From: an uncultured Bacteroidales bacterium
Lineage (GTDB): Bacteria > Bacteroidota > Bacteroidia > Bacteroidales > Muribaculaceae
NCBI GenBank assembly: GCA_905210435.1
Contig: CAJLWO010000038.1
Coordinates: 1-27,531, forward strand
Direction of reading: 5' to 3'
DNA: 27,531 bases
Shown here: piece by piece, positions 1 through 7,258 of the stretch
How positions within the stretch are numbered: the first letter of the stretch is position 1
Layout: the number at the start of each line of letters is the position of its first letter
The notes under the pieces: generated by a model
The model's input: only the letters and a program-made list of their open reading frames with translations
What the model was told of the DNA's origin: nothing
The model's database searches: none
Translations under genes and position numbers: made by a program

Positions 1-123
1 GCTGAATTTTTCAAACATTTTCGCTAATATTGCACTTGCCCTTGGACTCTACATATTGAATTTTTGTGGTGTATTCAGGCTATTTTGACTCCGATATTAT
101 AGGATATTGAAAAGAAAAAGCAT

Positions 124-131
124 TATATTTG
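124..131 (+). promoter_or_regulatory. possible -7 box (TATATTTG)
   Basis: TATATTTG fits the Bacteroidetes -7 consensus TAnnTTTG and lies 21 bases before the start codon of the HExxH gene. No TTG-type -33 element is visible at the expected 19-21 base spacing, so support is weak. Confidence 0.35.
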
Positions 132-152
132 GATTAAGAAAACAGGAGTTAA

Positions 153-491
153 ATGGCAATCGGAACAAAGGTGATACAGACATGGCTGATACCGCGCAAG
201 TGGAAATTTACGGCAATAACGCTATTCGGACTGGTGTTTACTGCCGACCGCCGTTACGTGGACCGCTATGTGAGGAATCATGAACTGATACATTGCCAGC
301 AGCAGCTGGAATGGCTTTACGTGCCGTTTTATCTGCTGTATCTCGGAGAATGGCTATGGCATCTGATAAGGCTGCGGGATTACGACAAAGCCTATAGGGC
401 GATTTCGTTTGAACGAGAGGCTTACGCCCATGAGCGGGATTTGGATTATCCCGGGAGTCGCAAACATTACGCAAATTATCGGAAAAAATAA
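153..491 (+). CDS. small HExxH-motif protein, putative membrane-associated metalloprotease-like
   Basis: This 112-residue protein has no named family that I can assign with certainty. It carries a zinc-protease-type HELIH motif at residues 43-47. A hydrophobic stretch follows at about 55-72, and then an FEREAYAHE segment at 86-94 whose glutamates (E87, E89) could supply a third metal ligand, as in gluzincin-like enzymes. A weaker hydrophobic stretch at 19-30 precedes the motif. Compact proteins of this layout (HExxH, aromatic/hydrophobic helix, FEREAY) occur in Bacteroidetes as conserved hypotheticals, from my recollection. The start is the first ATG after an A-rich leader (AACAGGAGTTAA) and the frame is open to the TAA stop. 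It is followed by a palindromic repeat and then a dipeptide epimerase gene on the same strand. Protease activity is an inference from the motif only; substrate unknown. Confidence 0.75.
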   Translation: MAIGTKVIQTWLIPRKWKFTAITLFGLVFTADRRYVDRYVRNHELIHCQQQLEWLYVPFYLLYLGEWLWHLIRLRDYDKAYRAISFEREAYAHERDLDYPGSRKHYANYRKK

Positions 492-535
492 TTTAATAAG
501 ATGCTGTTGCAAAAATGCGAAATATCGTCCGGTAA

Positions 536-619
536 TGTAGGGACGCACGGTCTGTGCGTCCGCAAAACACATGCAGATTACCGGTTGATTATCGGACGCA
601 CAGACCGTGCGTCCCTACA
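536..619. repeat. paired REP-like element, type 1 (perfect 27-bp inverted repeat)
   Basis: Bases 536-562 and 593-619 are perfect inverted copies (27 of 27) around a 30-base spacer. Each arm is GTAG followed directly by its own hairpin, stem GGACGCAC/GTGCGTCC with loop GGTCT (541-561, and 594-614 on the other strand). Two head-to-head hairpins resemble a BIME made of REP units. The element fills the gap between the HExxH gene and the epimerase gene, ending 30 bases before the latter's ATG, so it may lie in a transcribed spacer. Related units occur at 7347, 15052 and 19423. Confidence 0.9.
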
Positions 620-649
620 CCCTGATATGGAAAAATATAGTAATAAAAT

Positions 650-1777
650 ATGAATAGAAGAGATTTTTTGCGTATCGCGGCATGCGGGGCTGTCGCTTCG
701 ATGATGCCTGTAAGTTTTTCGGCATGGGGCGAACCGACTAAGTATGTCAGCCGCGGAGGCCGCATGACGATGCGCTTTTTTCCGTATGAATTGCAGCTGA
801 GGCATGCGTTCAATCTCGCCAAGTATCAGCGTACCACTACGCCCGACGTGCAGGTGGAGATTGAATATGAGGGAGTGGTGGGATACGGCGAAGCGTCCAT
901 GCCTCCGTATCTGGGAGAGAGCGTTGAATCGGTTACGGCATTTCTGTCGCGTCTCGACCTGAGCCGCTTCCCGTCGCCTTTCGCAATGGAGGAGATACAT
1001 GAATATATGGACAGTCTGAGTGCTGCAGACCGGGCGGCGAAGGCTGCCGTGGATATCGCGCTTCATGACCTCGCCGGCAAAATAATGGGGCAGCCGTGGT
1101 ATCGGATATGGGGACTTGACCGTGATAAATCTCCGTGCACGTCGTTTACCATCGGTATCGACACTGAGGAAGTAGTGCGTCGGAAGGTGGAGGAAGCGAG
1201 TCCGTATCGTGTGCTTAAGGTGAAGATGGGGCTTGACAACGATAAGGAGACGGTCGAGATAATCCGTTCGATGACCGACGTGCCTATCTGCGTCGATGCC
1301 AACCAGGGATGGACTGACCGCGAAAAGGCGTTGGAGATGTGCCACTGGCTTGCTGAGCGCAACTGCCTCTTTGTGGAGCAGCCGTTGGCGGTTGACCGTC
1401 ATGACGATACGGCGTGGTTGCGTGAACGTTCGCCGTTGCCGCTGATTGCCGACGAGTCGCTGCAGCGCATAGGCGATGTGCGCCGTATCTCGGAGGCTTT
1501 CGACGGCATAAACATCAAACTTATGAAAAGTACCGGCATGCACGAAGCCTACAAGATGGCCGTCCTTGCCCGTGCGCTCGATATGAAAGTGATGCTCGGC
1601 TGCATGACCGAGACATCATGTGCCGTCTCGGCGGCAGCGCAACTATCGCCGCTTGCCGATTTCGCCGACCTCGACGGCAATCTGCTTATTTCCAACGATC
1701 GCTTCACCGGCATGACAATAACTGACGGCAAAATCACCCTCCCCGACGCCCCCGGCATCGGGGTGAGACTGCTATAA
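650..1777 (+). CDS. dipeptide epimerase (L-Ala-D/L-Glu epimerase type), enolase superfamily, Tat-exported
   Basis: This 375-residue enolase-superfamily enzyme probably epimerises dipeptides such as L-Ala-D-Glu released from peptidoglycan. The catalytic set of the muconate lactonising/dipeptide epimerase subgroup is present: the KxK motif at K190/K192 (VLKVKMG), metal ligands D216 (CVDANQGW), E243 (FVEQPL) and D268 (IADESL), and the second catalytic lysine region INIKLMK at about 288-293. The N-terminus has a twin-arginine signal (RRDFLRIAACG, residues 3-13) with a hydrophobic stretch to about residue 25, so the protein is probably exported folded to the periplasm. This is unlike cytosolic YkfB/YcjG and fits action on murein fragments outside the inner membrane. 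The exact dipeptide preference cannot be read from the sequence. No promoter motif is visible between the preceding repeat and the ATG; co-transcription with the HExxH gene is possible. Confidence 0.88.
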   Translation: MNRRDFLRIAACGAVASMMPVSFSAWGEPTKYVSRGGRMTMRFFPYELQLRHAFNLAKYQRTTTPDVQVEIEYEGVVGYGEASMPPYLGESVESVTAFLSRLDLSRFPSPFAMEEIHEYMDSLSAADRAAKAAVDIALHDLAGKIMGQPWYRIWGLDRDKSPCTSFTIGIDTEEVVRRKVEEASPYRVLKVKMGLDNDKETVEIIRSMTDVPICVDANQGWTDREKALEMCHWLAERNCLFVEQPLAVDRHDDTAWLRERSPLPLIADESLQRIGDVRRISEAFDGINIKLMKSTGMHEAYKMAVLARALDMKVMLGCMTETSCAVSAAAQLSPLADFADLDGNLLISNDRFTGMTITDGKITLPDAPGIGVRLL

Positions 1778-1860
1778 ATCGCCGCAGCGGACATACACAT
1801 TGGCGCATATTTAACCCTAATATGACTCGAGAATGTTGCGAAACTCAAAATATACAAACT

Positions 1861-2040
1861 AAATTGTAGGGACGCGATTCAATGTTATTAAGTTGTTAAC
1901 TTAAGGAGCATAGAGTGGGGCGAGGGCGTCTCGCCCTCGTGGTATTATTCTTATACACTGGAAGTTTCCACGGGAGCGAGACGCCCCCGCCCCACTCAAC
2001 TCAGCTAAGTAAACATCATTGAATCGCGTCCCTACAATTT
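1861..2040. repeat. 180-bp nested inverted-repeat element (composite)
   Basis: The outer arms 1861-1884 and 2017-2040 are perfect inverted copies (24 of 24), beginning AAATTGTAGGGACGCGATTC. Inside lies a second, imperfect 30-base inverted pair (1913-1942 and 1968-1997). Its left arm contains a self-complementary hairpin CGAGGGCG-TCT-CGCCCTCG (1921-1939). The outer ends share the GTAGGGACGC terminus of the type 1 REP-like units. The element sits in the 352-base convergent gap between the epimerase (+) and the DUF4251 gene (-); I see nothing else in that gap. A degenerate relative lies at 27368-27425. Confidence 0.88.
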
Positions 2041-2129
2041 GAGGCTTTGCTACACCCTTTAATGTCGATTTCAGCAACATCTTTTATGAGTAAAGTTGCA
2101 GGAAGCGTGCGGTTTGACGGGATGAGGTG

Positions 2130-2678
2130 TCAGAAGGAGCGGCCTTCGAAGTATTGTTGGGTGCCGAGGGCTTTTATTTCGCCGTTGAGGGTGGCGCGGC
2201 CGCGGTTGAAGGTGGGTGTTATTGTGGCTTCGGCTTTGTTGCTTCCTTTGTAGAGGAGGATGCGCACGTCGGTTGAGCCGATGGGAGCGGAGAGACGGTA
2301 GGTGACGGTCACGTCGCCGTTTTTGGCGGTTTTCATTTCATAGTTGGTTATGTCGCCTTTTACGGTGAAGCCTCCGAGGCTGTTGGGTCCTCCCGAAAAG
2401 CGCGGAGATACCTGTACGACACCCGTAAGCGAGTCGGACAGGATGAAGTTGGTGTTGTCGGATACGTTGATGATGGGTGACTGGTTGATGGTGATCTGGT
2501 CGGCGGTGAGTACGAATTTGCGGTATTTGAGCTGCAGCCGGGCCACGTTGTTGGCTACTGAGTCGTTGTAGGCGCGGCGTGACGATTCTTCGGGCGAGAC
2601 GGTCTTGCAGCTGTTGGTAGAGATGATTGCTCCGAACAGGGCGGATAATGTCAGGAGAGATATGAGATAGCGTTTCAT
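2130..2678 (-). CDS. DUF4251 family putative lipoprotein
   Basis: This 182-residue exported protein matches the DUF4251 family of Bacteroidetes. The typical pattern is a conserved sequence of beta-rich motifs: FVLTADQI, a NFILSD segment, FSGGPNSLGGFTVKGDITNYE, then RILLYKGSNKAEATITPTFNRGRATLNGEI. The N-terminus is a signal peptide (MKRYLISLLTLSALFGAII) with a cysteine at residue 24 (STNSCKT). The context around this cysteine is a poor lipobox, so lipidation is likely but not certain. DUF4251 has no established function, and a periplasmic or membrane-anchored location is inferred. It is the last gene of the bamD/omega strand run, separated from the omega-like gene by 234 bases that contain a hairpin, a decayed repeat and a run of nine C (coding sense) 22-30 bases before the ATG. 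Confidence 0.85.
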   Translation of the reverse strand: MKRYLISLLTLSALFGAIISTNSCKTVSPEESSRRAYNDSVANNVARLQLKYRKFVLTADQITINQSPIINVSDNTNFILSDSLTGVVQVSPRFSGGPNSLGGFTVKGDITNYEMKTAKNGDVTVTYRLSAPIGSTDVRILLYKGSNKAEATITPTFNRGRATLNGEIKALGTQQYFEGRSF

Positions 2679-2699
2679 GATTAAATAGTTTTATTGAGT

Positions 2700-2708
2700 G
2701 GGGGGGGG
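2700..2708. repeat. homopolymeric G9/C9 tract in the DUF4251 leader
   Basis: Nine consecutive G on the + strand (C on the coding strand) lie 22-30 bases upstream of the DUF4251 start codon. This is the longest G/C homopolymer I noticed in the window. It is a candidate slippage site; no effect is shown. Confidence 0.9.
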
Positions 2709-2766
2709 ATTGTGGCAACGGGCTTTGTAGGCCGAATGCAGTAATATGGCGACTGTCTTATTATAA

Positions 2767-2774
2767 CAAAACTA
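2767..2774 (-). promoter_or_regulatory. possible -7 box (TAGTTTTG) for the DUF4251 gene
   Basis: On the minus strand TAGTTTTG fits TAnnTTTG, about 90 bases upstream of the DUF4251 start. It overlaps the left arm of the hairpin 2769-2817, and no -33 TTG is seen at the usual spacing, so this may be coincidental. Confidence 0.25.
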
Positions 2775-2817
2775 CGCTATGCTTTGATTGATGATGTCGT
2801 AGAGCATAGCGTAGTTT
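2769..2817. repeat. 15-bp perfect inverted repeat
   Basis: Bases 2769-2783 (AAACTACGCTATGCT) and 2803-2817 are perfect inverted copies around a 19-base spacer. On the minus strand it lies downstream of the omega-like gene and upstream of the DUF4251 gene. It has no T-run of the kind expected for an intrinsic terminator, so a terminator role is unproven. Confidence 0.8.
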
Positions 2818-2826
2818 GTGTAGTCA

Positions 2827-2873
2827 TGCAGGGTGAATGTCGTGTGGCGGCTGCACCTGAGTGCAGCCCTGCA
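2827..2873. repeat. decayed REP-like element, type 2
   Basis: On the minus strand the sequence starts GCAG followed by the hairpin GGCTGCAC-TCAG-GTGCAGCC (2849-2868), closely matching the type 2 units at 16615 and 19293. The other end (GCAGGGTG at 2828) keeps only a remnant of the partner unit. The leading tetranucleotide is GCAG rather than GTAG, and the second hairpin is lost, so this looks like an old copy. Confidence 0.75.
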
Positions 2874-2912
2874 TTCAACGGGCGTTATATATTAGGGAAA
2901 GCGTTATATCAA

Positions 2913-3248
2913 TCAGTCAAGATTGAGCTTTTCCTTGGCCGGGTTACGGTAATGGATTTTACCTTCGATGTATTCCTGAGCGGCGATGAGTGTAGGTTTG
3001 GGGAGCTTTTCGTAGTAGCGTGATACTTCGGCTTGCTCGCGGTTTTCGGATACCTCTTCATTGGTTTCGTTGCAGGGTGCGAATTCCTGAAGTTTCTTAT
3101 CGAGATCGTGTTTGATTTCGCCGGCAATCTGATTGGCGCGTTTGGCGATGATGCACACGGTTTCGTAGACGTTGCCGGTGTCCTTTGACATTTCAATCAT
3201 GTCGCGGGTCACGGTGTTGATGGGGGCGTTAGTCTTTTTGTAATCCAT
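2913..3248 (-). CDS. DNA-directed RNA polymerase omega-like subunit (Rpb6/RpoZ family, Bacteroidetes type)
   Basis: This 111-residue cytoplasmic protein resembles the divergent omega/Rpb6-like subunit found in Bacteroidetes. It probably binds the C-terminal end of the beta-prime subunit and aids RNA polymerase assembly. The recognisable core is at about residues 14-50: TRDMIEMSKDTGNVYETVCIIAKRANQIA, corresponding to the omega helix that contains the conserved A-R/K-A-x-Q/N-I pattern. The rest is charged and ends with a PTLIAAQEYIEGKIHY segment, also typical of these proteins. It is encoded 79 bases downstream of bamD on the same strand, an arrangement I recall as common in Bacteroides and relatives, which supports the call. 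Identification rests on motif recall rather than an alignment. Confidence 0.8.
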   Translation of the reverse strand: MDYKKTNAPINTVTRDMIEMSKDTGNVYETVCIIAKRANQIAGEIKHDLDKKLQEFAPCNETNEEVSENREQAEVSRYYEKLPKPTLIAAQEYIEGKIHYRNPAKEKLNLD

Positions 3249-3327
3249 TTTGTTTATAGTGTTTTACTGTTTTTTTATGTTTATCCGGCGGAATGGCCGG
3301 CTGGAGTTTCGGTATTCGGTACGTGTA

Positions 3328-4128
3328 TTAATCCTTGACGTATTTCTGCGCGATTCTGAATATATTGTCGGCTTCCTCGCGGTTCGGCCCGTCGGGATAG
3401 TTGTTGATGAAGCTGTAATACTCGTCGATGACGTCGCGGAAACGGTCGGTTTTCTTCTCCTCTATACTTTGGGATGCTATCTGATAGCGCGATTTGAGCA
3501 CCAGCATTTCAAGCTCCTCCTTGTATTTTGAATAGGGATATTCCTTGATGGCATTTTTGGCTACGATGATTGCGCTGTCGTAGTTGTTGCCCATATAGTT
3601 GCCGAGGTTGTAGTAGAGCTGGGCGTTCTGCAGCTCCTTGAGCGTGAGTTTGTCCTGAAGCTCGAATATGGCGTTCTGGGCTATCGACACGCGTTCGCTG
3701 CGGGGGAAATAGTCGAGAAAGCCCTGAAGCTCCTCTATGGCCTTGATGGTGCCCGACTGGTCGAGCTGCGGCTCGGGCGAGTCGAGGTAGTAGGCATATC
3801 CGGCATAGAAGCGGGCGAGCTCGGTATAAGTGCCTTTGGGGTAGCGCTGATAGTAGCTCTGGAAGTAAGCTGCCGCATCGAGATATTCTTTGTTCTCGTA
3901 GTGGCTGAGGCCGAGCAGATAGAGGGATTCCTCGGCTTTCTGTGAGCCTTTGAATACTGTCACCACGTCTTTGAGCAGGGTATATGCCTGAACGTAGCGA
4001 CCTTCTTCAAATGCACGCTTGGCGTAGTCGAATTTCACATTTGGGTCGGTGCTTTTCTGCACGCGCTGGTATTCGCCGCACGATGCAAGCACAAGAGCCA
4101 GAAGCGAGAATATGAATAGTTTACGCAT
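3328..4128 (-). CDS. bamD: outer membrane protein assembly lipoprotein BamD
   Basis: BamD is the essential lipoprotein of the BAM complex that works with BamA to fold beta-barrel proteins into the outer membrane. The 266-residue product begins MRKLFIFSLLALVLASCGEY, a signal peptide ending in a good lipobox (LASC, Cys17). Tetratricopeptide-like helices follow across the rest: YAKRAFEEGRYVQAYTLLKDV, SLYLLGLSHYENKEYLDAAAYF, ARFYAGYAYYLDS and later pairs. Length and TPR layout match the family. An in-frame ATG lies 87 bases further upstream, but the signal peptide fixes the start at 4128. A promoter (TTG-N19-TAACTTTG) lies about 90 bases upstream. The gene leads a minus-strand run with the omega-like gene. 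Confidence 0.9.
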   Translation of the reverse strand: MRKLFIFSLLALVLASCGEYQRVQKSTDPNVKFDYAKRAFEEGRYVQAYTLLKDVVTVFKGSQKAEESLYLLGLSHYENKEYLDAAAYFQSYYQRYPKGTYTELARFYAGYAYYLDSPEPQLDQSGTIKAIEELQGFLDYFPRSERVSIAQNAIFELQDKLTLKELQNAQLYYNLGNYMGNNYDSAIIVAKNAIKEYPYSKYKEELEMLVLKSRYQIASQSIEEKKTDRFRDVIDEYYSFINNYPDGPNREEADNIFRIAQKYVKD

Positions 4129-4219
4129 GTTTAATTTTCTTGTCTGATAATGTTCTTTAGAAAATCGGCATAGCCTGAACGTGCACGACGGTTGCACGGA
4201 TTGCTGTCCGTTCAAGTTG

Positions 4220-4249
4220 CAAAGTTAATAATTTGTTGCCAAAATGCAA
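4220..4249 (-). promoter_or_regulatory. promoter for bamD (TTG-N19-TAACTTTG)
   Basis: On the minus strand a TTG (4249-4247) and TAACTTTG (4227-4220) are separated by 19 bases, matching the Bacteroidetes -33/-7 promoter pattern. The -7 box lies about 91 bases before the bamD ATG. Confidence 0.6.
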
Positions 4250-4317
4250 TGCTCCCAATAATAAAAGATGTTTAAAAAAGTGCGATATACATCCGCCGCA
4301 TATAATTGCATCGTGAT

Positions 4318-4351
4318 TTTGCAGTTAAATCCGGGAAAAGTTGTACTTTTG
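4318..4351 (+). promoter_or_regulatory. promoter for the PASTA/pseudouridine synthase pair
   Basis: TTTG (4318-4321) and TACTTTTG (4344-4351) are separated by 22 bases, slightly longer than the usual 19-21. The -7 box ends 24 bases before the ATG of the PASTA gene, which suits a short leader. Confidence 0.6.
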
Positions 4352-4375
4352 TGAAAATAATGAACTCAGAAAGAT

Positions 4376-5029
4376 ATGTCAGAAAATAAAAAAGGTATAG
4401 TGCGTTTTTGGCACGAGCACCCTGTGCTGATGAATTTTCTCACTATAATTGTCATGGCCGCGCTGCTTGTTTGGCTTGTCGGGGTCGTGTTCCTCAATTA
4501 CTGGACGCGTCACGGCGATGAGGTGGAGATGCCGCAGGTGGAGAATCTTAATGTCAGCGATGCCAGCCGGATACTGAAGGACGCCGACTTTGAGGTGGCA
4601 CTTGACTCGGTCTACAGCAGCGAGGTGGCCCCCGGCACTGTCATCCGGCAGGTTCCGCGGGAGAATTCAATGGTGAAACGTGGTGGCACTGCCTATCTGC
4701 AATATGTATGTTATACGACCAAGAAGGCTAAAGTGCCCGAATTTATCGACGGACCGCTGTCTGCCGCTATGAATAATTTCAAATCGCGAGGTTTTGAGAA
4801 CATAGATATTGTCGAGGTGCCCTCGGAACAGGACGACCTCGTGCTTGGCGCTACATACAACGGCCTTGAGTTGAAACCGGGCATGGAGATACCCGTCACC
4901 GCACACATTGTGATCAATGTAGCTGTATGTGTCAACAATAATTTCTATAATGACAGCGTGTATCAGGAGGATGCCGACGCAGAATTCATAGATTCGATGT
5001 TTGACGATGGTTTCGAATATGAGGAATAG
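4376..5029 (+). CDS. PASTA domain-containing membrane protein
   Basis: This 217-residue single-pass membrane protein has a short cytoplasmic N-terminus, a transmembrane helix at about 18-42, and two PASTA domains outside. PASTA 1 (about 50-112) contains MPQVENLNVSDASRIL, then GTVIRQVPRENSMVKRGG. PASTA 2 (about 117-182) contains KVPEFIDGPLSAAMNNFKSRGF, then LKPGMEIPV. A very acidic tail closes the protein (QEDADAEFIDSMFDDGFEYEE). PASTA domains bind peptidoglycan fragments or beta-lactams in other bacteria. Here no kinase or transpeptidase domain is attached, so the role is probably a cell-wall-associated scaffold or sensor, by inference. It overlaps the start of the downstream pseudouridine synthase gene; PASTA-protein/rluD pairs are frequent in Bacteroidales. 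Confidence 0.88.
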   Translation: MSENKKGIVRFWHEHPVLMNFLTIIVMAALLVWLVGVVFLNYWTRHGDEVEMPQVENLNVSDASRILKDADFEVALDSVYSSEVAPGTVIRQVPRENSMVKRGGTAYLQYVCYTTKKAKVPEFIDGPLSAAMNNFKSRGFENIDIVEVPSEQDDLVLGATYNGLELKPGMEIPVTAHIVINVAVCVNNNFYNDSVYQEDADAEFIDSMFDDGFEYEE

Positions 5030-6152
5030 CAAGGACTCCGAATTCATGGATACTGGCAGCATGCCGTCAGATGATGCTGTCGATGAAAAGATATATGCCG
5101 CCGGCGCGGATGAGTGTGAGGGCGACGACCTTGACGACACCGACGACACCGGCGCACGCTATGAGCATTTCCGTTTTGTTGCCGACAAGGGGCAGGCTTT
5201 GCTCCGTGTGGATAAATTTCTCGTGGAGAGGATGCAGAAATCTTCGCGCAACCGCATACAGCAGGCCGCACAGGCCGGGTGCATACTTGTCAACGGCAAT
5301 CCCGTAAAATCCAACTATCGCGTCAAGCCCCTCGATGTCGTGTCGATAGTGATGGACCGTCCGCGCTACGAATGCGAGATTATAGCGGAGGATATACCTA
5401 TCGACATCGTGTATGAGGACGACGACCTGCTCGTGGTCAACAAGCAGCCGGGACTCGTGGTGCATCCCGGACACGGCAACTATCACGGCACGCTTGTCAA
5501 TGCGCTTGCATGGCATTTCCGCGACAATCCCGACTACGACGTGTCAGACCCGCGCATGGGGCTCGTGCACCGTATCGACAAGGATACTTCCGGACTGCTC
5601 GTAGTGGCGAAGACGCCCGAAGCCAAGACTTCACTCGGCAAGCAGTTTTTCAACAAGACCACCAAGCGTGAATACGTGGCCGTGGTGTGGGGAGTGCCCG
5701 ACCCGTCGGCGGGACGCATCGAAGGCAATATAGGGCGTTCGCTCAAGGACCGCCTGCAGATGGCCGTATTTCCCGACGGCGACTACGGAAAGCATGCCGT
5801 CACCCATTACGAAGTGATTGAGCCGCTGGGCTATGTGTCGGTGGTGAAATGTGTGCTTGAAACAGGCCGCACGCATCAGATACGCGTGCATATGAAGCAT
5901 ATCGGCCATCCGTTGCTCAACGATGCGCGGTATGGCGGCGACGAGATACTGCGCGGTCAGCGTTCGGCCAGCTACCGGAAGTTTGTGGAGAACTGTTTCG
6001 GGATATGTCCCCGTCAGGCTTTGCATGCCCGTACGCTCGGGTTCACGCATCCGCGTACCGGCAAGGAGATGTTCTTCTCTTCGGAAGTCCCTGCCGACAT
6101 GACGCAGATGATAGAACGGTGGCGCACTCTCGATGCCGCCACTTTACGCTGA
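5019..6152 (+). CDS. RluD/RluA-family 23S rRNA pseudouridine synthase
   Basis: This RluA-family enzyme isomerises uridine to pseudouridine in structured RNA, most likely large-subunit rRNA as for RluD. It has an S4 RNA-binding domain (LLRVDKFLVERMQKSSRNRIQ through VNGNPVKSNYRVKPLDVV). The catalytic domain carries the motif GLVHRIDKDTSGLLVVAKT with its aspartate, followed by the family motifs KREYVAVVWG and TGRTHQIRVHMKHIGHPLLND. With the ATG at 5019 the protein is 377 residues, longer than E. coli RluD (326), because of an acidic N-terminal extension. That start overlaps the PASTA stop by 11 bases. ATG 5007 and ATG 5046 are alternatives, and the start is the least certain part. Translational coupling to the PASTA gene is likely. 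Confidence 0.9.
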   Translation: MRNSKDSEFMDTGSMPSDDAVDEKIYAAGADECEGDDLDDTDDTGARYEHFRFVADKGQALLRVDKFLVERMQKSSRNRIQQAAQAGCILVNGNPVKSNYRVKPLDVVSIVMDRPRYECEIIAEDIPIDIVYEDDDLLVVNKQPGLVVHPGHGNYHGTLVNALAWHFRDNPDYDVSDPRMGLVHRIDKDTSGLLVVAKTPEAKTSLGKQFFNKTTKREYVAVVWGVPDPSAGRIEGNIGRSLKDRLQMAVFPDGDYGKHAVTHYEVIEPLGYVSVVKCVLETGRTHQIRVHMKHIGHPLLNDARYGGDEILRGQRSASYRKFVENCFGICPRQALHARTLGFTHPRTGKEMFFSSEVPADMTQMIERWRTLDAATLR

Positions 6153-6173
6153 CCGGATTCTGAGGAATATCGC

Positions 6174-7253
6174 TTACGACAGCATCATTGACATGAACGG
6201 CCGCGCGGTGGGCAGTGAGAAAATCTCGCCGGTGCGCGACGTGCTGAATGCAATGGCTGTCAGTACGGGAATGTCGACATCGAGATTGACGGTTATCTCC
6301 TCATCGTCGTAGCGTGCTGTCGTTACTTTACCTTTGTCAATAATAAAAATGGCATTGTTCTCAGGGATTATCGGGTCTTTGACACGTATATTCTGCGTCA
6401 TTCCGGGCGCCAGTGCGGCTGCCTGTTCAAGAAAAACCTTAACATTGACAATACGCGCCATGCCCCGTGAAAAAATCCTTACAGGCGACGCTTTTCCGGG
6501 GTAAGCCTCGACTACGGTCATGCGGTCGGGATAGCGCCGTGACAGTGCGTCGAGCACGGCGGCCTCCGCATCATCATCAACCGCGGCAATTTCGCGCACG
6601 GCCACGGAGTCGGGCGACGCTACGGCAATAGCCATGCTGACGATGTCGCCGGAGTCGACCGAGCGGGCTGTCACAAGGCATCCTTCATCGAGTTCGCTGT
6701 CGATAAGGATTGTTTTGAAATCATCTTCGGAGTGCAGCATCGTGCTCTCGCGAGCCGAAGTCAGCCGCAAGTAGGCCGATGCGAGTTCAGCCGGGTCATG
6801 CCCGGAATATTCTATTATATATTGTGACTCATCGTGCAGGAAACGGTGCTTTGAGGTATAGCGCTCCTCTCTGATATAGAAAGTAGTGGAAAAGCCGAAG
6901 CGCTCGTAGAACCCGTACAGACGGCGCCGAGCAGGCTGCAACGTCACTATGATGTCGCCGCGCCGTGCTGCTTCTCTCAGCGCATCGTGGATGAGCTGCG
7001 ACATATGTCCCATTCCCTGATGCCCGCGTGCGGTGGCTGCACCATAGATATATCCTGTGGGGATTATCCTTTGCCGGTAAAGCATCTCATACCGCCGCAG
7101 CAACAGCATGCTGATTATCCCCGAGCCTTTTTCGTCGGGGATAACCAAAGCCTCATCGTCATGGTAAATGCGCGGGAAGACATTGGTCATCCAGTTGCGT
7201 GAATCGTTAAACCGTTCGCGCCACAATCGCCTGATTTCATTAATCTTGTCCAT
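6174..7253 (-). CDS. GNAT family N-acetyltransferase
   Basis: This 359-residue protein has a GCN5-related N-acetyltransferase domain in its N-terminal part. The acetyl-CoA pyrophosphate-binding motif is RGHQGMG (residues 76-82), preceded by GYIYGAAT. The domain closes with the characteristic RRLYGFYERFGFSTTFY (111-125). About 200 further residues form a second region with VSMAIAVAS and an Eis-like C-terminal section (NIRVKDPIIPENNAIFIID). The two-part layout and length recall Eis-type acetyltransferases, but the substrate cannot be inferred. The gene converges on the pseudouridine synthase gene (21-base gap). An 11-bp hairpin lies 5 bases upstream of its start codon (7259-7306). The upstream CLC gene is on the same strand, 113 bases away. 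Confidence 0.85.
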   Translation of the reverse strand: MDKINEIRRLWRERFNDSRNWMTNVFPRIYHDDEALVIPDEKGSGIISMLLLRRYEMLYRQRIIPTGYIYGAATARGHQGMGHMSQLIHDALREAARRGDIIVTLQPARRRLYGFYERFGFSTTFYIREERYTSKHRFLHDESQYIIEYSGHDPAELASAYLRLTSARESTMLHSEDDFKTILIDSELDEGCLVTARSVDSGDIVSMAIAVASPDSVAVREIAAVDDDAEAAVLDALSRRYPDRMTVVEAYPGKASPVRIFSRGMARIVNVKVFLEQAAALAPGMTQNIRVKDPIIPENNAIFIIDKGKVTTARYDDEEITVNLDVDIPVLTAIAFSTSRTGEIFSLPTARPFMSMMLS

Positions 7254-7258
7254 TTATA

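Noticed and set aside
578..1543. 321-codon open frame on the minus strand
   Set aside because: It is antisense to the dipeptide epimerase, whose catalytic residues are all present on the plus strand. The product is Arg/His-rich with no domain.
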